Positions 51,505 to 60,681 are shown, counted from the first letter of the stretch. The stretch: DNA of 64,000 nt from Mesonia algae (GCF_003253545.1 NZ_QKYV01000001.1:268574-332573); one strand, 5' to 3'. Translations and numbers: made by a program. Notes: generated by a model not told the origin, from the letters alone.

Positions 51505-52644
51505 CTAATAATTTTTTAATATTTGCAATAAGCTATTTATTTCATCTAAAGTATGTTGAGCATTAAGACAAATTCTTATTCGCTCTTCTTTCATTTTGAC
51601 TGTAGGTGATAGTATCGCTTTCGCGGAAATATCATTTTCCTCTAAAGTTTTTGCCAAACGCAATGCATTTTCATTACCACTGATCATAAACGACTGGATT
51701 GGAGTGACACTAGCTATAAATTTTGAGTTTAATTGAAAGGCATCAATTTGAGATTTAAAATAGCTAATGTTTTTTTCTAAGTTTTTTCTTTGCTCCGTTT
51801 TAGCTAAAAATTGATAAGATGCATAAATGATCGCTACCGTATGTGGCGCTAAACTCGTGGTATAAATAAAGCTTTTAGCGAAATTAATAAGAAAGTTACA
51901 TAATTGATGACTTCCTATTACGCCTGCTCCGTGAGCGCCCAATGCTTTTCCAAATGTTACAACTCTTGCAAATACATTCTTTTCTAAGCCTAAAATTTGA
52001 ACTAAACCTTCTCCTTTTTCACCAATAACCCCAAGTGCATGTGCTTCATCTATGATGACAAAAGCATTTTTATTAGAGCAAATATCAACGAGTTTTTTTA
52101 AATCTGGAGAATCTCCATCCATTGAAAAAACAGATTCGGTAACTACATATATATTTTGAGAACTCTTAGAGAATTTCTCTAATTTAAGCTCTAAATCGGC
52201 TAAGTTATTATGAGTAAATTTATATGATTTGGCTGATGAGAGTTGTATTCCATCACGAATAGATGCGTGCGAAAACTCGTCGTATAAGATGACATCGCCG
52301 CGTTGCGGCACCGAAGACAATACTCCTACATTAGCATCATAACCCGAATTAAATAATAAAGCCGACTCTTCTTTATGATAATGAGCAATAAATTCTTCAG
52401 TAACTTGAAACAGTTTATGATTTCCAGAAATTAATCGAGAGCCTGTAGAGCCGTGTTGAGAAATATGAAATTGTTGCAGTATTTTTTCCGCTTTAAGCGA
52501 AATAGAAGAGTTTTTACTAAAACCTAAATAATCGTTAGAGTAAAAATTAATTTCTTTTGCCTGAGTTTTCCCTAGGCTTCTATAAAGATGATTTTCTTTA
52601 CGATTTTGAAGTTTTGATTGAAGGTTTTTGGCTAATTGTTTCAT
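51505..52644 (-). CDS. bioF: 8-amino-7-oxononanoate synthase BioF
   Basis: A 379-residue PLP enzyme of the alpha-oxoamine synthase family joining pimeloyl thioester and alanine. Motifs: INFYSNDYLGFSKN, HGSTGSRLISGNH, LLFNSGYDANVG, DEFSHASIRDGI, VIIDEAHALGVIG and the PLP lysine in VTFGKALGAHGAGV. It starts only 7 bp after mnhG, so the biotin genes probably share the Mrp transcript. The dispersed motif occurs at 51616. Confidence 0.95.
   Translation of the reverse strand: MKQLAKNLQSKLQNRKENHLYRSLGKTQAKEINFYSNDYLGFSKNSSISLKAEKILQQFHISQHGSTGSRLISGNHKLFQVTEEFIAHYHKEESALLFNSGYDANVGVLSSVPQRGDVILYDEFSHASIRDGIQLSSAKSYKFTHNNLADLELKLEKFSKSSQNIYVVTESVFSMDGDSPDLKKLVDICSNKNAFVIIDEAHALGVIGEKGEGLVQILGLEKNVFARVVTFGKALGAHGAGVIGSHQLCNFLINFAKSFIYTTSLAPHTVAIIYASYQFLAKTEQRKNLEKNISYFKSQIDAFQLNSKFIASVTPIQSFMISGNENALRLAKTLEENDISAKAILSPTVKMKEERIRICLNAQHTLDEINSLLQILKNY
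51616..51628 (+). repeat. Dispersed GC-rich motif, exact CGCTTTCGCGGAA
   Basis: Inside bioF, read on the minus strand as ISAKAI. Confidence 0.8.
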
Positions 52645-52651
52645 AGAACAA

Positions 52652-53053
52652 TTAGTTTTTTTCTTGCTGCTCTACTTTCTCCTCATCATCTTTTAAATCG
52701 TCACCGCTATTTAATTTGTGAGAGAATTTTTTATATTTTCCTTCTAATTCATCCATCACCGATTTATCCCACATTTTAACTCCTAAGAAGTATGAGGCCC
52801 TCCCAATTAAATGTGCACCTACGGGAGCGGTAAGAATAATAAACAAAATAATAGCAAGCACTCTAGAAGTAACCGATAAGTCATCAAAATAAATTGCTGC
52901 GCTTGCCAAAATAAGCCCTACTCCCAAAGTAACAGCCTTAGTTGTAACCGATATTCTTAAATAGGTATCTGGCATACGCAAGAATCCCACAGCCGCCAAT
53001 AAAATAAATATCGCACCTAAACTAGATAATATGATTATTAAAGCATCAGTCAT
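52652..53053 (-). CDS. mnhG: Mrp antiporter subunit G
   Basis: A 133-residue subunit of the Mrp-type Na+/H+ antiporter with three TM segments (IIILSSLGAIFILLAAVGFL, AVTLGVGLILASAAIYF, VLAIILFIILTAPVGAHLIG) and the MnhG motif RMPDTYLRISVTTKAVTLG. The C-terminal tail is long and acidic (about 35 residues). It overlaps mnhF by 8 bp. Confidence 0.94.
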   Translation of the reverse strand: MTDALIIILSSLGAIFILLAAVGFLRMPDTYLRISVTTKAVTLGVGLILASAAIYFDDLSVTSRVLAIILFIILTAPVGAHLIGRASYFLGVKMWDKSVMDELEGKYKKFSHKLNSGDDLKDDEEKVEQQEKN

Positions 53054-53354
53054 TGTTATGTTTTCTCTTTTCTTCGTCCAATTTTGATTTATTTCTTTTC
53101 TCTAAATAATAGGAAAAAGCTACTGTACTCAAAAAAGCGATTAAGCCTAGAATCATTGCAATATCTAGAAAAGTAGATTGATCGTATACGATACTATAAA
53201 TAGAGATGATGGTAATCCCAATGGTGATTAATAAATCTAAAGCCACCACACGATCGGCTATTTTAGGACCTATCACAAAACGGCAAAATACCAATAGAAC
53301 CGAAATGGCCAATATGGGTAAAATTATATAATATAAGTATTCTTCTACGGTCAT
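53046..53354 (-). CDS. mnhF: Mrp antiporter subunit F
   Basis: A 102-residue, three-TM subunit with the MnhF signature RFVIGPKIADRVVALDLL. A highly charged C-terminal tail (KRNKSKLDEEKRKH) faces the cytoplasm. It overlaps mnhE by 4 bp and mnhG by 8 bp. Confidence 0.94.
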   Translation of the reverse strand: MTVEEYLYYIILPILAISVLLVFCRFVIGPKIADRVVALDLLITIGITIISIYSIVYDQSTFLDIAMILGLIAFLSTVAFSYYLEKRNKSKLDEEKRKHNND

Positions 53355-53827
53355 CTTAAAATTTCAAGTAAGCGTTTTTCAAATCCTTCTTTAATATCTT
53401 TTATAAATGCTTCCTTATCGGAAATATACATAGCATGCACATATAACACCTTACGGTCGTCTGAAACATCTAAACTTAACGTTCCTGGAGTTAGTGTTAT
53501 TAAATTAGCTAAAAGCGTAATCTCTAAATTAGTTTCTGCATCTAAAGGAACCCTTACAATCCCTGGTTTCATATAAAAAGTTGGAGTAATTACATCGTAA
53601 GCTACCTGCAAATTTGCTTTTAATAATTCATATAAAAAGAATAGAATAAAAGAAATTAGTTTGGGTACAATTTTAAAATACTTAGCACTTCCCCTTCCTT
53701 GAGTAATTACATAAAGTATGATAAAGCTTAGTATAAAACCAAAAACATAGTTAGCAAACTCGAAGCTTCCAGTGATAGCTACCCAGATAAAAGTTAACAA
53801 TATGTTGGATAAAAACCTATTCTTCAT
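53351..53827 (-). CDS. mnhE: Mrp antiporter subunit E
   Basis: A 158-residue subunit with two or three N-terminal TM segments (ILLTFIWVAITGSFEFANYVFG and the following helix) and the typical cytoplasmic beta part: LLANLITLTPGTLSLDVSDD and YVHAMYISD. It starts 3 bp after mnhD. Confidence 0.94.
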   Translation of the reverse strand: MKNRFLSNILLTFIWVAITGSFEFANYVFGFILSFIILYVITQGRGSAKYFKIVPKLISFILFFLYELLKANLQVAYDVITPTFYMKPGIVRVPLDAETNLEITLLANLITLTPGTLSLDVSDDRKVLYVHAMYISDKEAFIKDIKEGFEKRLLEILR

Positions 53828-53830
53828 GGC

Positions 53831-55342
53831 TTAGCTTTTAGGCATTACTGCTTCTATATATTGTTGACTATTCATTAATTCTCCTGCAATTCTAGTAGAA
53901 AGCTGCTGAATGCTTTCTGCTCCAAAACCAATATATAAAGAAACTCCAGTTAAAAAAACAATCGGCAAAAGCATTTGAAGTTTTCTCGTGGTAGTCATTT
54001 TATTAAAATAAAGAAAATGTTCTCTTTTTGGTAAATCAACAGGGTTTTTCCAAAACACTTCAGACCATAATTTTGCCATTACAATTAAAGTAAGAAAACT
54101 AGCAAAAATAACAGCTCCTAATACCAAATAATTTTGAGTATTAAAACTAGAAACAATTAAAGATATTTTTGGCCAAAATCCCGATAAAGGCGGAATCCCG
54201 ATCAAAGAAAAGAAAGGTATCGTCATTAACAGACTTAATTTAGGATACTCCTTATACAATCCTCCTAATGATTTTATATTGTTACTTCCTTTAATTCTAT
54301 ATATAATACCGCTAATCATAAATAAATTGGTTTTCACCACGATATCATGAATTAAATAGAAGATCGCTCCTGCTATGGCAAGCTCTGTAAACATTCCCAA
54401 ACCAGCAATCATAAAGCCAATATGACAAATGATAAGGTAAGAGAATACTTTACGCATATTCTTTTGCACTAAAGCTCCTATTCCTCCACTAAACAACGTA
54501 AGAACAGCTATCACAATTAATATCTCATCTAATAAAACATCACCTACAAAAATGAGTGTAAAGACCCTAATTAATGCATAGACACCAACTTTTGTTAGTA
54601 AGCCTCCAAAAATTGCTGCTACTGCAGATGGCGGAGTGTGGTAAGATGCCGGCAACCAGAAGTACAGTGGAAATACAGCAGACTTGATACCAAAACCTAT
54701 TAAAAATAAAATCGCAGCTACTTTTACTAAACCTCTATTTTCAATTTTTGGGATAAGCACGGCTAAATCGGCCATATTTAAAGAACCCGCTAAACCATAT
54801 AAAACTGCTATAGCTGTAAGGAAGATAATAGAGGCAAGTATATTTAAGGTAAAGTATTTTACAGCTCCTTCAATTTGAGCTTTTTCACCCCCTAAGGTTA
54901 TCAATACAAATGAACTAATGATGATAATCTCAAACCACACATACAGGTTAAAGATATCTCCTGTTAAGAAAGCACCTATTAAGCCTAAAAGTAAGAAATG
55001 AAATATGGCGAAATATCCAAACCTTAATCGAGCTGGAATGATAGATGCCGAAGAGAAACTAGAAACAGCTAAGCCAGCAATAGAAGTTAATAAAACTAGA
55101 GTGGCAGAAAGGGTATCGGCAACAAAAGTAATTCCGAAGGGAGCTTCCCAGCCACCCGCTTGTATAGTTTGCGTACCATATACTAAAACTTTATAAAACA
55201 ACATTCCTGAAAAAACCAGTCCTACCGCACTTCCTACGATACTCATGACTCTCTGGATATTAATATGCTGCCATGCAAACATCAATGCAATACTCATAAA
55301 GAGTTGCCACAAAAGCGGATATAATAATAATTGTTGCATCAT
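53831..55342 (-). CDS. mnhD: Mrp antiporter subunit D
   Basis: A 503-residue, about 14-TM subunit homologous to respiratory NuoN/NuoM proton channels. Hallmarks are [17 protein letters not shown] with the membrane Glu, [37 protein letters not shown] with the key Lys, and [14 protein letters not shown]. It overlaps mnhC by 4 bp. Confidence 0.95.
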   Translation of the reverse strand: MMQQLLLYPLLWQLFMSIALMFAWQHINIQRVMSIVGSAVGLVFSGMLFYKVLVYGTQTIQAGGWEAPFGITFVADTLSATLVLLTSIAGLAVSSFSSASIIPARLRFGYFAIFHFLLLGLIGAFLTGDIFNLYVWFEIIIISSFVLITLGGEKAQIEGAVKYFTLNILASIIFLTAIAVLYGLAGSLNMADLAVLIPKIENRGLVKVAAILFLIGFGIKSAVFPLYFWLPASYHTPPSAVAAIFGGLLTKVGVYALIRVFTLIFVGDVLLDEILIVIAVLTLFSGGIGALVQKNMRKVFSYLIICHIGFMIAGLGMFTELAIAGAIFYLIHDIVVKTNLFMISGIIYRIKGSNNIKSLGGLYKEYPKLSLLMTIPFFSLIGIPPLSGFWPKISLIVSSFNTQNYLVLGAVIFASFLTLIVMAKLWSEVFWKNPVDLPKREHFLYFNKMTTTRKLQMLLPIVFLTGVSLYIGFGAESIQQLSTRIAGELMNSQQYIEAVMPKS

Positions 55343-55692
55343 ATTTCCTCGTCTGTTGTATTCATTTCATCCAAGTCATCTGTTTTAACCACTTTATAAG
55401 CCCTCTTTACCAGAATAATAGCAAAAGATTGTAATCCAAAACTAATTACGATAGCGGTAAGGATTAAAGCTTGCGGAACGGGATCTGCATAAATATCAGC
55501 AAAAACTTCTGCACTTCCTTTAATAATAGGTGGATGTCCTTTTGTGATTCTTCCTAGAAGAAAAATTAATAAGTTTGCCCCATTACTTATCATAATCAAA
55601 CCTATTATAAGTTTTACCAAGCTACGTCTAAGCATCATATACAGCCCTGCTGCATATAGAATCCCTGTCATAATTGCTAATAAAAACTCCAT
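55339..55692 (-). CDS. mnhC: Mrp antiporter subunit C
   Basis: A 117-residue, three-TM subunit homologous to NuoK, with [20 protein letters not shown] and the [17 protein letters not shown] signature. It follows mnhB by 1 bp. Confidence 0.95.
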   Translation of the reverse strand: MEFLLAIMTGILYAAGLYMMLRRSLVKLIIGLIMISNGANLLIFLLGRITKGHPPIIKGSAEVFADIYADPVPQALILTAIVISFGLQSFAIILVKRAYKVVKTDDLDEMNTTDEEI

Positions 55693-55693
55693 A

Positions 55694-56107
55694 TTAAGCT
55701 GATTCTGAAATAGTGAAAATAATGGTTAATGTAACTCCTTGCACAACAATATAAACCCCTATATCAAAAAATAGAGCTGTCCCTATAGAACCAATAACAG
55801 GAATAGGGTCGTGCATCCAAAGACCTGTCATAAAAGCTTCATCAAAACCTATAACTGGTAGTAAACCACTTAAAAACGCCAAAGCTAGACCTACAGGCAT
55901 CAAAAAGCCTGGGTGAAATTTTAATAGTTTTTTGGTATCTTTTAATCCGTTAGCGAATGCATGAAGCACAAATGCAATAGATGCAATGAGTCCTCCTACA
56001 AATCCGCCGCCAGGCAAATAGTGACCTCTTAACAATATAAATATAGAGAACAGCAGCAATATAGGTAGCAGATAATTGGAAGCCGTTCTTAATATGATTG
56101 TTTTCAT
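55694..56107 (-). CDS. mnhB: Mrp antiporter subunit B
   Basis: A 137-residue, four-TM subunit (MrpB/DUF4040-related) with [21 protein letters not shown] and [16 protein letters not shown]. It starts directly after mnhA with no gap. Confidence 0.95.
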   Translation of the reverse strand: MKTIILRTASNYLLPILLLFSIFILLRGHYLPGGGFVGGLIASIAFVLHAFANGLKDTKKLLKFHPGFLMPVGLALAFLSGLLPVIGFDEAFMTGLWMHDPIPVIGSIGTALFFDIGVYIVVQGVTLTIIFTISESA

Positions 56108-58423
56108 TTACTTTTGTTTTCTTTCAGATGATTTTAATCTCAATTTTAAAAGTCCGAATACTCCAATAGCTGCAATGGTTAATACCGAAATTTCTACCAT
56201 GGTATCAGTTCCTCTAAAATCTACTAAAATTACATTCACCACATTCTTACCGTGAGCAAGAATATATGAATTTTCTGCATAATAATTACTTATTTCTTCA
56301 TTAACTGGCTGTGCTAAAACCTCTAAAGCAAGTATGGTAATTAATCCGCCAAAAGCAGTTGAAATTACCGCATCTTTAACTCTCGTTTTATAATCTGATA
56401 GCTTTAAATACTTTGGTAATTTGTATAGTACTAATACAAATAATATAACAGTTAAGGTATCTATGGTAAACTGCGTCATTGCCAAATCTGGTGCAGAGTA
56501 AAATACAAAGAACAAACATATAGAATAACCCATAACCCCTGTTGCAGCAACCGCAGCCAACCTAGATTTTGTAAATACAGCAAAACCTATAGACAGGATC
56601 ATAATCACTAATGTCACTACCTCATAAACGGTTAAGCGAGAAAAAGAGGAGTAATCAATATTGTAGGTGGTATTCTTTAATAGAGTAACCGATACTAAAC
56701 CGACTAAAAAGATAATTATTACTGAAATATAATTACGCAGATAACCATTTTGAAAAATTCTTGTCCATAAATCAGATCCTCTTTCAAATAGAATGGCTAA
56801 ATTTTCTAATATACTTTTTGGAGAGATACGTTCAAACCTTTCTATAAAATCTTCTTTACTTTTAGTAGGTTTCCACAAGAAGTAAAGGAGCAAACCAAGG
56901 CTGATTGTTAATACACTTAATCCTAAAATAGGTGTAAAACCATGCCATAACTTTAAATGTACATCTGAAGCGTTTTGTACTACGGATGTCAATATAGGTT
57001 TAATTAAACTTTCTTGAATAAGACCGGGAAATATCCCAAAAACAAAACCTAAAACGGCTAATAACACTGGAGGCAACCAAATTAATAACGGCGGAAAATC
57101 TACGTTTTCCATCCCTGTAGGCAACTTTCCTATAAAAGGTTTTACTCCTGCCACGTAACCTGCGTAGGCGATTAATACATTGGTAGCAACCGCTAAAATC
57201 GTTAAAAATATAGCCGATGAGTGATCAAAATGTAATGTGCTTTCGTAGATAAGATCTTTTCCCAAGAACCCCACACTTGGTGGAATTCCTGCATTTGAGA
57301 TTGCTGCTAAAATTCCGGCAACGGCAATAGGTAACATCACTTTTCTAAGTCCAGAGAGTGCGGTTACATCTCTCGTTTTTGTTCCCAAATCTATAGCTCC
57401 TGTCATTAAAAACAAGGTGGCTTTATATAGGGCGTGTACTAAAATAAATACTCCTGCCGCAAGCAATGCTTCATGAGTTCCTAAGCCTATTAGAAAAGTT
57501 AAAATTCCCAATGCGGCTATGGTAGAATAAGCTAGAACTCCTTTTAAATCGGTTCTAAAAAGCGTATGAAATGCAGCATAAAACATGGTTACCGCTCCAA
57601 CTATAAGTAAGGTCGTATTCCAAAATGCTTGTCCGCCTAAGACGGGTGAAAGTCTAAATAATAAATAAATTCCTGCCTTTACCATGGTTGCAGAGTGCAA
57701 GTAAGTAGAAACTGGTGTAGGAGCTTTCATCGCTCCTGGAAGCCAAAAATGGAAAGGAAATTGTGCTGATTTTGTAAAAGCTGCTCCAAAAATAAGAGCC
57801 ACCGCCAATACATAATGTGCATTTTGACCTATCATTTCGCTAAGCGGAATCATTTCAGAAATTTGATAGGTACCTGCTATATTACCAAGGATTAAAGCTC
57901 CAGCTAAGAAGAGTAAACCTCCTATTCCTGTCACTGCCAGCGCTGTTTGTGCCGAACGGCGAGAATCTGGGTTGGTGTTATTAAATCCGATAAGGAAAAA
58001 TGAGCTAATACTTGTTAACTCCCAAAAAACAAACAATGTGATAAGGTTATCTGAAAGAACCAAGCCTAACATCGCCCCCATAAACACCAGTAAATAAGCA
58101 TAAAACCTATCTAAGTAAATATGGTTTTTTAAGTAGGAAGAAGTATAAGCAAAAACCAAGGTTCCAATCCCAGTAATCATTAGGCTAAAGAGCAACGCCA
58201 AACCATCCAATCGAAAGTTAAGGTTAACTCCAAATGAAGGGATCCATTGATGGTTTTCTACTAATAATTTACCTTCTGAAATACTTGGTATGTATTGCAA
58301 AAAATAAACGAAAAGCCCTAAAGGAATTAATGAAATAAGTATAGAAAGTTTGCCTTTTAAATATTTTCCAGCGAAAGCGAGAAAGAGTGCAAAGACAAAT
58401 CCTATTAAAATTGCAATTAGCAT
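56108..58423 (-). CDS. mnhA: Mrp antiporter subunit A
   Basis: A 771-residue subunit, the largest of the complex, homologous to NuoL. It has about 20 TM segments. Conserved ion-path motifs are DNLITLFVFWELTSISSFFL, GAAFTKSAQFPFHFWLPGAMKAPTPVS, HSATMVKAGIYLL and LVHALYKATLFLMTG. The C-terminal part (about 600-770) is the MrpA/MbhD-MbhE-like extension (YSAPDLAMTQFTIDTLTV and NVILVDFRGTDTMVEISVL). It starts the seven-gene mnhABCDEFG operon, which exports Na+ using the proton gradient and fits a marine habitat. Confidence 0.96.
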   Translation of the reverse strand: MLIAILIGFVFALFLAFAGKYLKGKLSILISLIPLGLFVYFLQYIPSISEGKLLVENHQWIPSFGVNLNFRLDGLALLFSLMITGIGTLVFAYTSSYLKNHIYLDRFYAYLLVFMGAMLGLVLSDNLITLFVFWELTSISSFFLIGFNNTNPDSRRSAQTALAVTGIGGLLFLAGALILGNIAGTYQISEMIPLSEMIGQNAHYVLAVALIFGAAFTKSAQFPFHFWLPGAMKAPTPVSTYLHSATMVKAGIYLLFRLSPVLGGQAFWNTTLLIVGAVTMFYAAFHTLFRTDLKGVLAYSTIAALGILTFLIGLGTHEALLAAGVFILVHALYKATLFLMTGAIDLGTKTRDVTALSGLRKVMLPIAVAGILAAISNAGIPPSVGFLGKDLIYESTLHFDHSSAIFLTILAVATNVLIAYAGYVAGVKPFIGKLPTGMENVDFPPLLIWLPPVLLAVLGFVFGIFPGLIQESLIKPILTSVVQNASDVHLKLWHGFTPILGLSVLTISLGLLLYFLWKPTKSKEDFIERFERISPKSILENLAILFERGSDLWTRIFQNGYLRNYISVIIIFLVGLVSVTLLKNTTYNIDYSSFSRLTVYEVVTLVIMILSIGFAVFTKSRLAAVAATGVMGYSICLFFVFYSAPDLAMTQFTIDTLTVILFVLVLYKLPKYLKLSDYKTRVKDAVISTAFGGLITILALEVLAQPVNEEISNYYAENSYILAHGKNVVNVILVDFRGTDTMVEISVLTIAAIGVFGLLKLRLKSSERKQK

Positions 58424-58446
58424 AGGTCACCTAAAATTACGAATTA

Positions 58447-58454
58447 CAAATATA
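58447..58454 (-). promoter_or_regulatory. Candidate -7 element of the Mrp operon
   Basis: TATATTTG on the minus strand, 23 bp before the mnhA start codon. A TTG at -33 is not evident. Confidence 0.5.
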
Positions 58455-58548
58455 AAAAGGAAAAGCATAGTACACTTATAAATGCCTTGGTTTATCTTAA
58501 GGTTTAACACGCTAATAACATTTTAATGAACCTCATTTGAGGTATTAA

Positions 58549-58596
58549 TTATCGTTTATCAATAATTTTTATATATTTGTTATCGAAAAACGATAA
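58549..58596 (+). promoter_or_regulatory. Paired operators and -7 box of the DUF2975-XRE operon
   Basis: Two matching inverted repeats: TTATCG-N5-CAATAA (58549-58565) and TTATCG-N5-CGATAA (58580-58596), 31 bp centre to centre, close to three helix turns. Between them lies the -7 box TATATTTG (58572-58579). The first would cover the -33 region and the second the start point, the layout expected for repression, probably by the operon's own XRE protein. Confidence 0.65.
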
Positions 58597-58599
58597 TAA

Positions 58600-59115
58600 A
58601 TGAAAACACTAAGTATTTTAAGAAAATTGATTAGTTTTATTTACGGCCTGTTTATGACCGTGTCTATTCTTGTTATTCTCGCTATTTTCTATATGTCTAT
58701 TTTTGGGAATGGTTTTTCTGAAGATTTCACATTTAACAATTATGAAGTAACCAATAAAATTCAAATTAAATTTATTTTAAGTGTATATGCAATCATAGTG
58801 TCTACCTATATTTACACCTTATTTTTATTTAAAAAATTAGTTTACGATTTTAGCCCTACAAATATTTTTACCTCGCTACAAATTTTTTACCTCAATCGCA
58901 TTGGTAAACTTATTATAGGAATTACAATCACTGAAATAACTGTCGATTTTCTATTGAAAATATTTTATAATAATAGGATTGAAGCCAGTATAAAAACTAG
59001 CGGTTTATTTGAAAACTATTTCTTCATTATCGCTGTAGGCCTATTTTTTATTTTCTTATCGGAAATATTCAAAATCGCTAAACATCACAAACAAGAAAAC
59101 GAACTTACCGTATGA
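58600..59115 (+). CDS. DUF2975 membrane protein, copy 1
   Basis: A 171-residue inner-membrane protein with four TM segments (FIYGLFMTVSILVILAIFYM; FILSVYAIIVSTYIYTLFLF; IGKLIIGITITEITVDFLL; YFFIIAVGLFFIFLSEIF). The loop FSPTNIFTSLQIFYLNRIGK and the tail IFKIAKHHKQENELTV are typical of DUF2975. It overlaps copy 2 as ATGA. Function of the family is unknown. Confidence 0.85.
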   Translation: MKTLSILRKLISFIYGLFMTVSILVILAIFYMSIFGNGFSEDFTFNNYEVTNKIQIKFILSVYAIIVSTYIYTLFLFKKLVYDFSPTNIFTSLQIFYLNRIGKLIIGITITEITVDFLLKIFYNNRIEASIKTSGLFENYFFIIAVGLFFIFLSEIFKIAKHHKQENELTV

Positions 59116-59624
59116 GAACTAACTTTATTTTAAAACAGATTATTGATATCTTATTTTATATTTTAGGGCTAAGCGCACTTGGTTCTATTATAATAACTTT
59201 AATAAGTGTATTTACTTTTAATTTTGAAACAATAGCATATATTTCTTACCCTTTTCAAAAAGAAAACAATTGGATTATTCCAATAACTATTCTTAACATA
59301 TTGACACCTATATTTTTCTTTTTAGGTATTGGTTATTTGCGAGAAGTCGCTAAATGCTTTCTAAAGAAAAAATGGTACAAAGAAAACATTGCCAAACAAT
59401 TTCGAATATCAGGGAGATATTTAACCATCACTTCTATTCTAGGATTAGCTTCAAGCCTTATCTATACTTTTACTACCAAAGAACATTGCAAAACTGGTGA
59501 TTTATCGTTGAGACATGGCAACTTAATAATATTTATGCTCATTACAGGTCTTTGTTTTATCATGATTAGTCGAGTTTTAAAAGAAACGATTGATGCAAAA
59601 CAAGAAAATGATTTAACGATATGA
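59112..59624 (+). CDS. DUF2975 membrane protein, copy 2
   Basis: A 170-residue, four-TM protein related to its neighbours, with FKKK-like loop CFLKKKWYKENIAKQFRISGRYL and tail ISRVLKETIDAKQENDLTI. TM regions have diverged strongly but the tail QENDLTI is shared. It overlaps both neighbours by 4 bp, so all three are translationally coupled. Confidence 0.85.
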   Translation: MRTNFILKQIIDILFYILGLSALGSIIITLISVFTFNFETIAYISYPFQKENNWIIPITILNILTPIFFFLGIGYLREVAKCFLKKKWYKENIAKQFRISGRYLTITSILGLASSLIYTFTTKEHCKTGDLSLRHGNLIIFMLITGLCFIMISRVLKETIDAKQENDLTI

Positions 59625-60151
59625 AAAATTCAAAATTTAATACTTTTTCATTGACTATAATTTTAATCTTAGCTAAGCTTTATTATGCTCTAATTTCTGG
59701 ACGTATAATTTACGAAATAACCAACTCCATAATTAGTGAAAAATATAGTATCTATAATTATATAATATCAGAGTATTTTAAAAAAGGACATTATAAACCC
59801 CATCCAATAGTAGGTTATATATTTTTAATCCTATTCTGTTTATTAAATATATATTTAATAATAAAATTATTAAAAGCAAATCTTTTATTAAATAATTACC
59901 GAGTTGGAAGCTTACTAAACCTGAAGCAAACTAAAAAGATTAAATCTATTGGGAGTGGTTTAATTATTTATGCCAAATCATGGTATACTCTTCATATGAT
60001 AAGTTATTTTTTCTATGTTGACATTAACGCTTTTTTTACCGCATTGTCTCAGTTTATTGTTTTTTATATTTTAGGGAAATTGATGTTATTTATCTCTGCT
60101 GTTGCTGAAGAAGGCACTACTTATAAACAAGAAAATGATTTAACTATCTAA
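59621..60151 (+). CDS. DUF2975 membrane protein, copy 3
   Basis: A 176-residue, four-TM protein (LTIILILAKLYYALISG; VGYIFLILFCLLNIYLIIKLL; LIIYAKSWYTLHMISYFFYV; FIVFYILGKLMLFISAVAEE) ending TTYKQENDLTI like the other copies. The central loop LKQTKKIKSIGSGL replaces the FSPTN loop. It is followed after 3 bp by the XRE regulator gene. Confidence 0.82.
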   Translation: MKNSKFNTFSLTIILILAKLYYALISGRIIYEITNSIISEKYSIYNYIISEYFKKGHYKPHPIVGYIFLILFCLLNIYLIIKLLKANLLLNNYRVGSLLNLKQTKKIKSIGSGLIIYAKSWYTLHMISYFFYVDINAFFTALSQFIVFYILGKLMLFISAVAEEGTTYKQENDLTI

Positions 60152-60154
60152 GTT

Positions 60155-60367
60155 ATGCCTATAAAGATTAATTTAGAGGAAGTACTCGAAAAACGGGGAA
60201 TGAAATCGGTTGAGTTGGCTGAAAAAATTGGTATTACCACCGCCAATTTATCCATTCTTAAAACGGGGAAAGCAAAAGCAATACGGTTTTCTACCTTAGA
60301 GGCTATTTGTAAGGCATTAGACTGCCAACCAGGAGATATTATTGTGTATAAAAAAAGCCCGAACTAG
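60155..60367 (+). CDS. XRE-family (YozG-like) transcriptional regulator
   Basis: A 70-residue Cro/C1-type HTH protein: MKSVELAEKIGITTANLSILKTGKAKAIRFSTLEAICKALDC, in which the recognition helix is about TTANLSILKTG, ending QPGDIIVYKK. Small regulators of this type usually pair with a DUF2975 gene. As the last gene of the operon it can repress the promoter through the TTATCG palindromes. Confidence 0.92.
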   Translation: MPIKINLEEVLEKRGMKSVELAEKIGITTANLSILKTGKAKAIRFSTLEAICKALDCQPGDIIVYKKSPN

Positions 60368-60383
60368 TGTTCAGGCTTTTTTT
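60351..60383 (+). terminator. Terminator of the DUF2975-XRE operon
   Basis: AAAAAAGCC.GAAC pairs with GTTC.GGCTTTTTTT; the XRE stop codon lies in the loop region. It may also act for atpC on the other strand. Confidence 0.85.
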
Positions 60384-60402
60384 ATCTATATGTAAGATGA
60401 GT

Positions 60403-60681
60403 TTAATCGGCTAAAACAATAGCTTTATTATTTTTAAATTCTAAAACTCCACCTTTAATGTGGTATTCTAACCTTCCATCTTCCCCTTTAGTAAATTCAT
60501 TTTGAAGATCTTCACTCAAAGTTACATTTCCACCAATTTTCACTTCCCCTTTTACAAGGACAGAAACAATAGCTTCGTGATTATTGAGCATTTGAAACTC
60601 TCCATCTACACCTGGTACCGCAACAGATTCTACTTCCGCGCTAAGCAACACTTTTTCTGGGGTTATTATCTCTAAATGCAT
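60403..60681 (-). CDS. atpC: ATP synthase epsilon subunit, short form
   Basis: A 92-residue epsilon subunit with only the N-terminal beta-sandwich: MHLEIITPEKVLLSAEVESV, VPGVDGEFQMLNNHEAIVSV and the ending VLEFKNNKAIVLAD. The C-terminal two-helix domain that can inhibit ATP hydrolysis in E. coli (139 residues) is absent, as in several Bacteroidota. It lies 75 bp after atpD. Confidence 0.93.
   Translation of the reverse strand: MHLEIITPEKVLLSAEVESVAVPGVDGEFQMLNNHEAIVSVLVKGEVKIGGNVTLSEDLQNEFTKGEDGRLEYHIKGGVLEFKNNKAIVLAD

Noticed and set aside
52292-52307. GC-rich palindrome GCCGCGTTGCGGC in bioF
   Set aside because: Different sequence from the dispersed motif and seen only once; not grouped with it.
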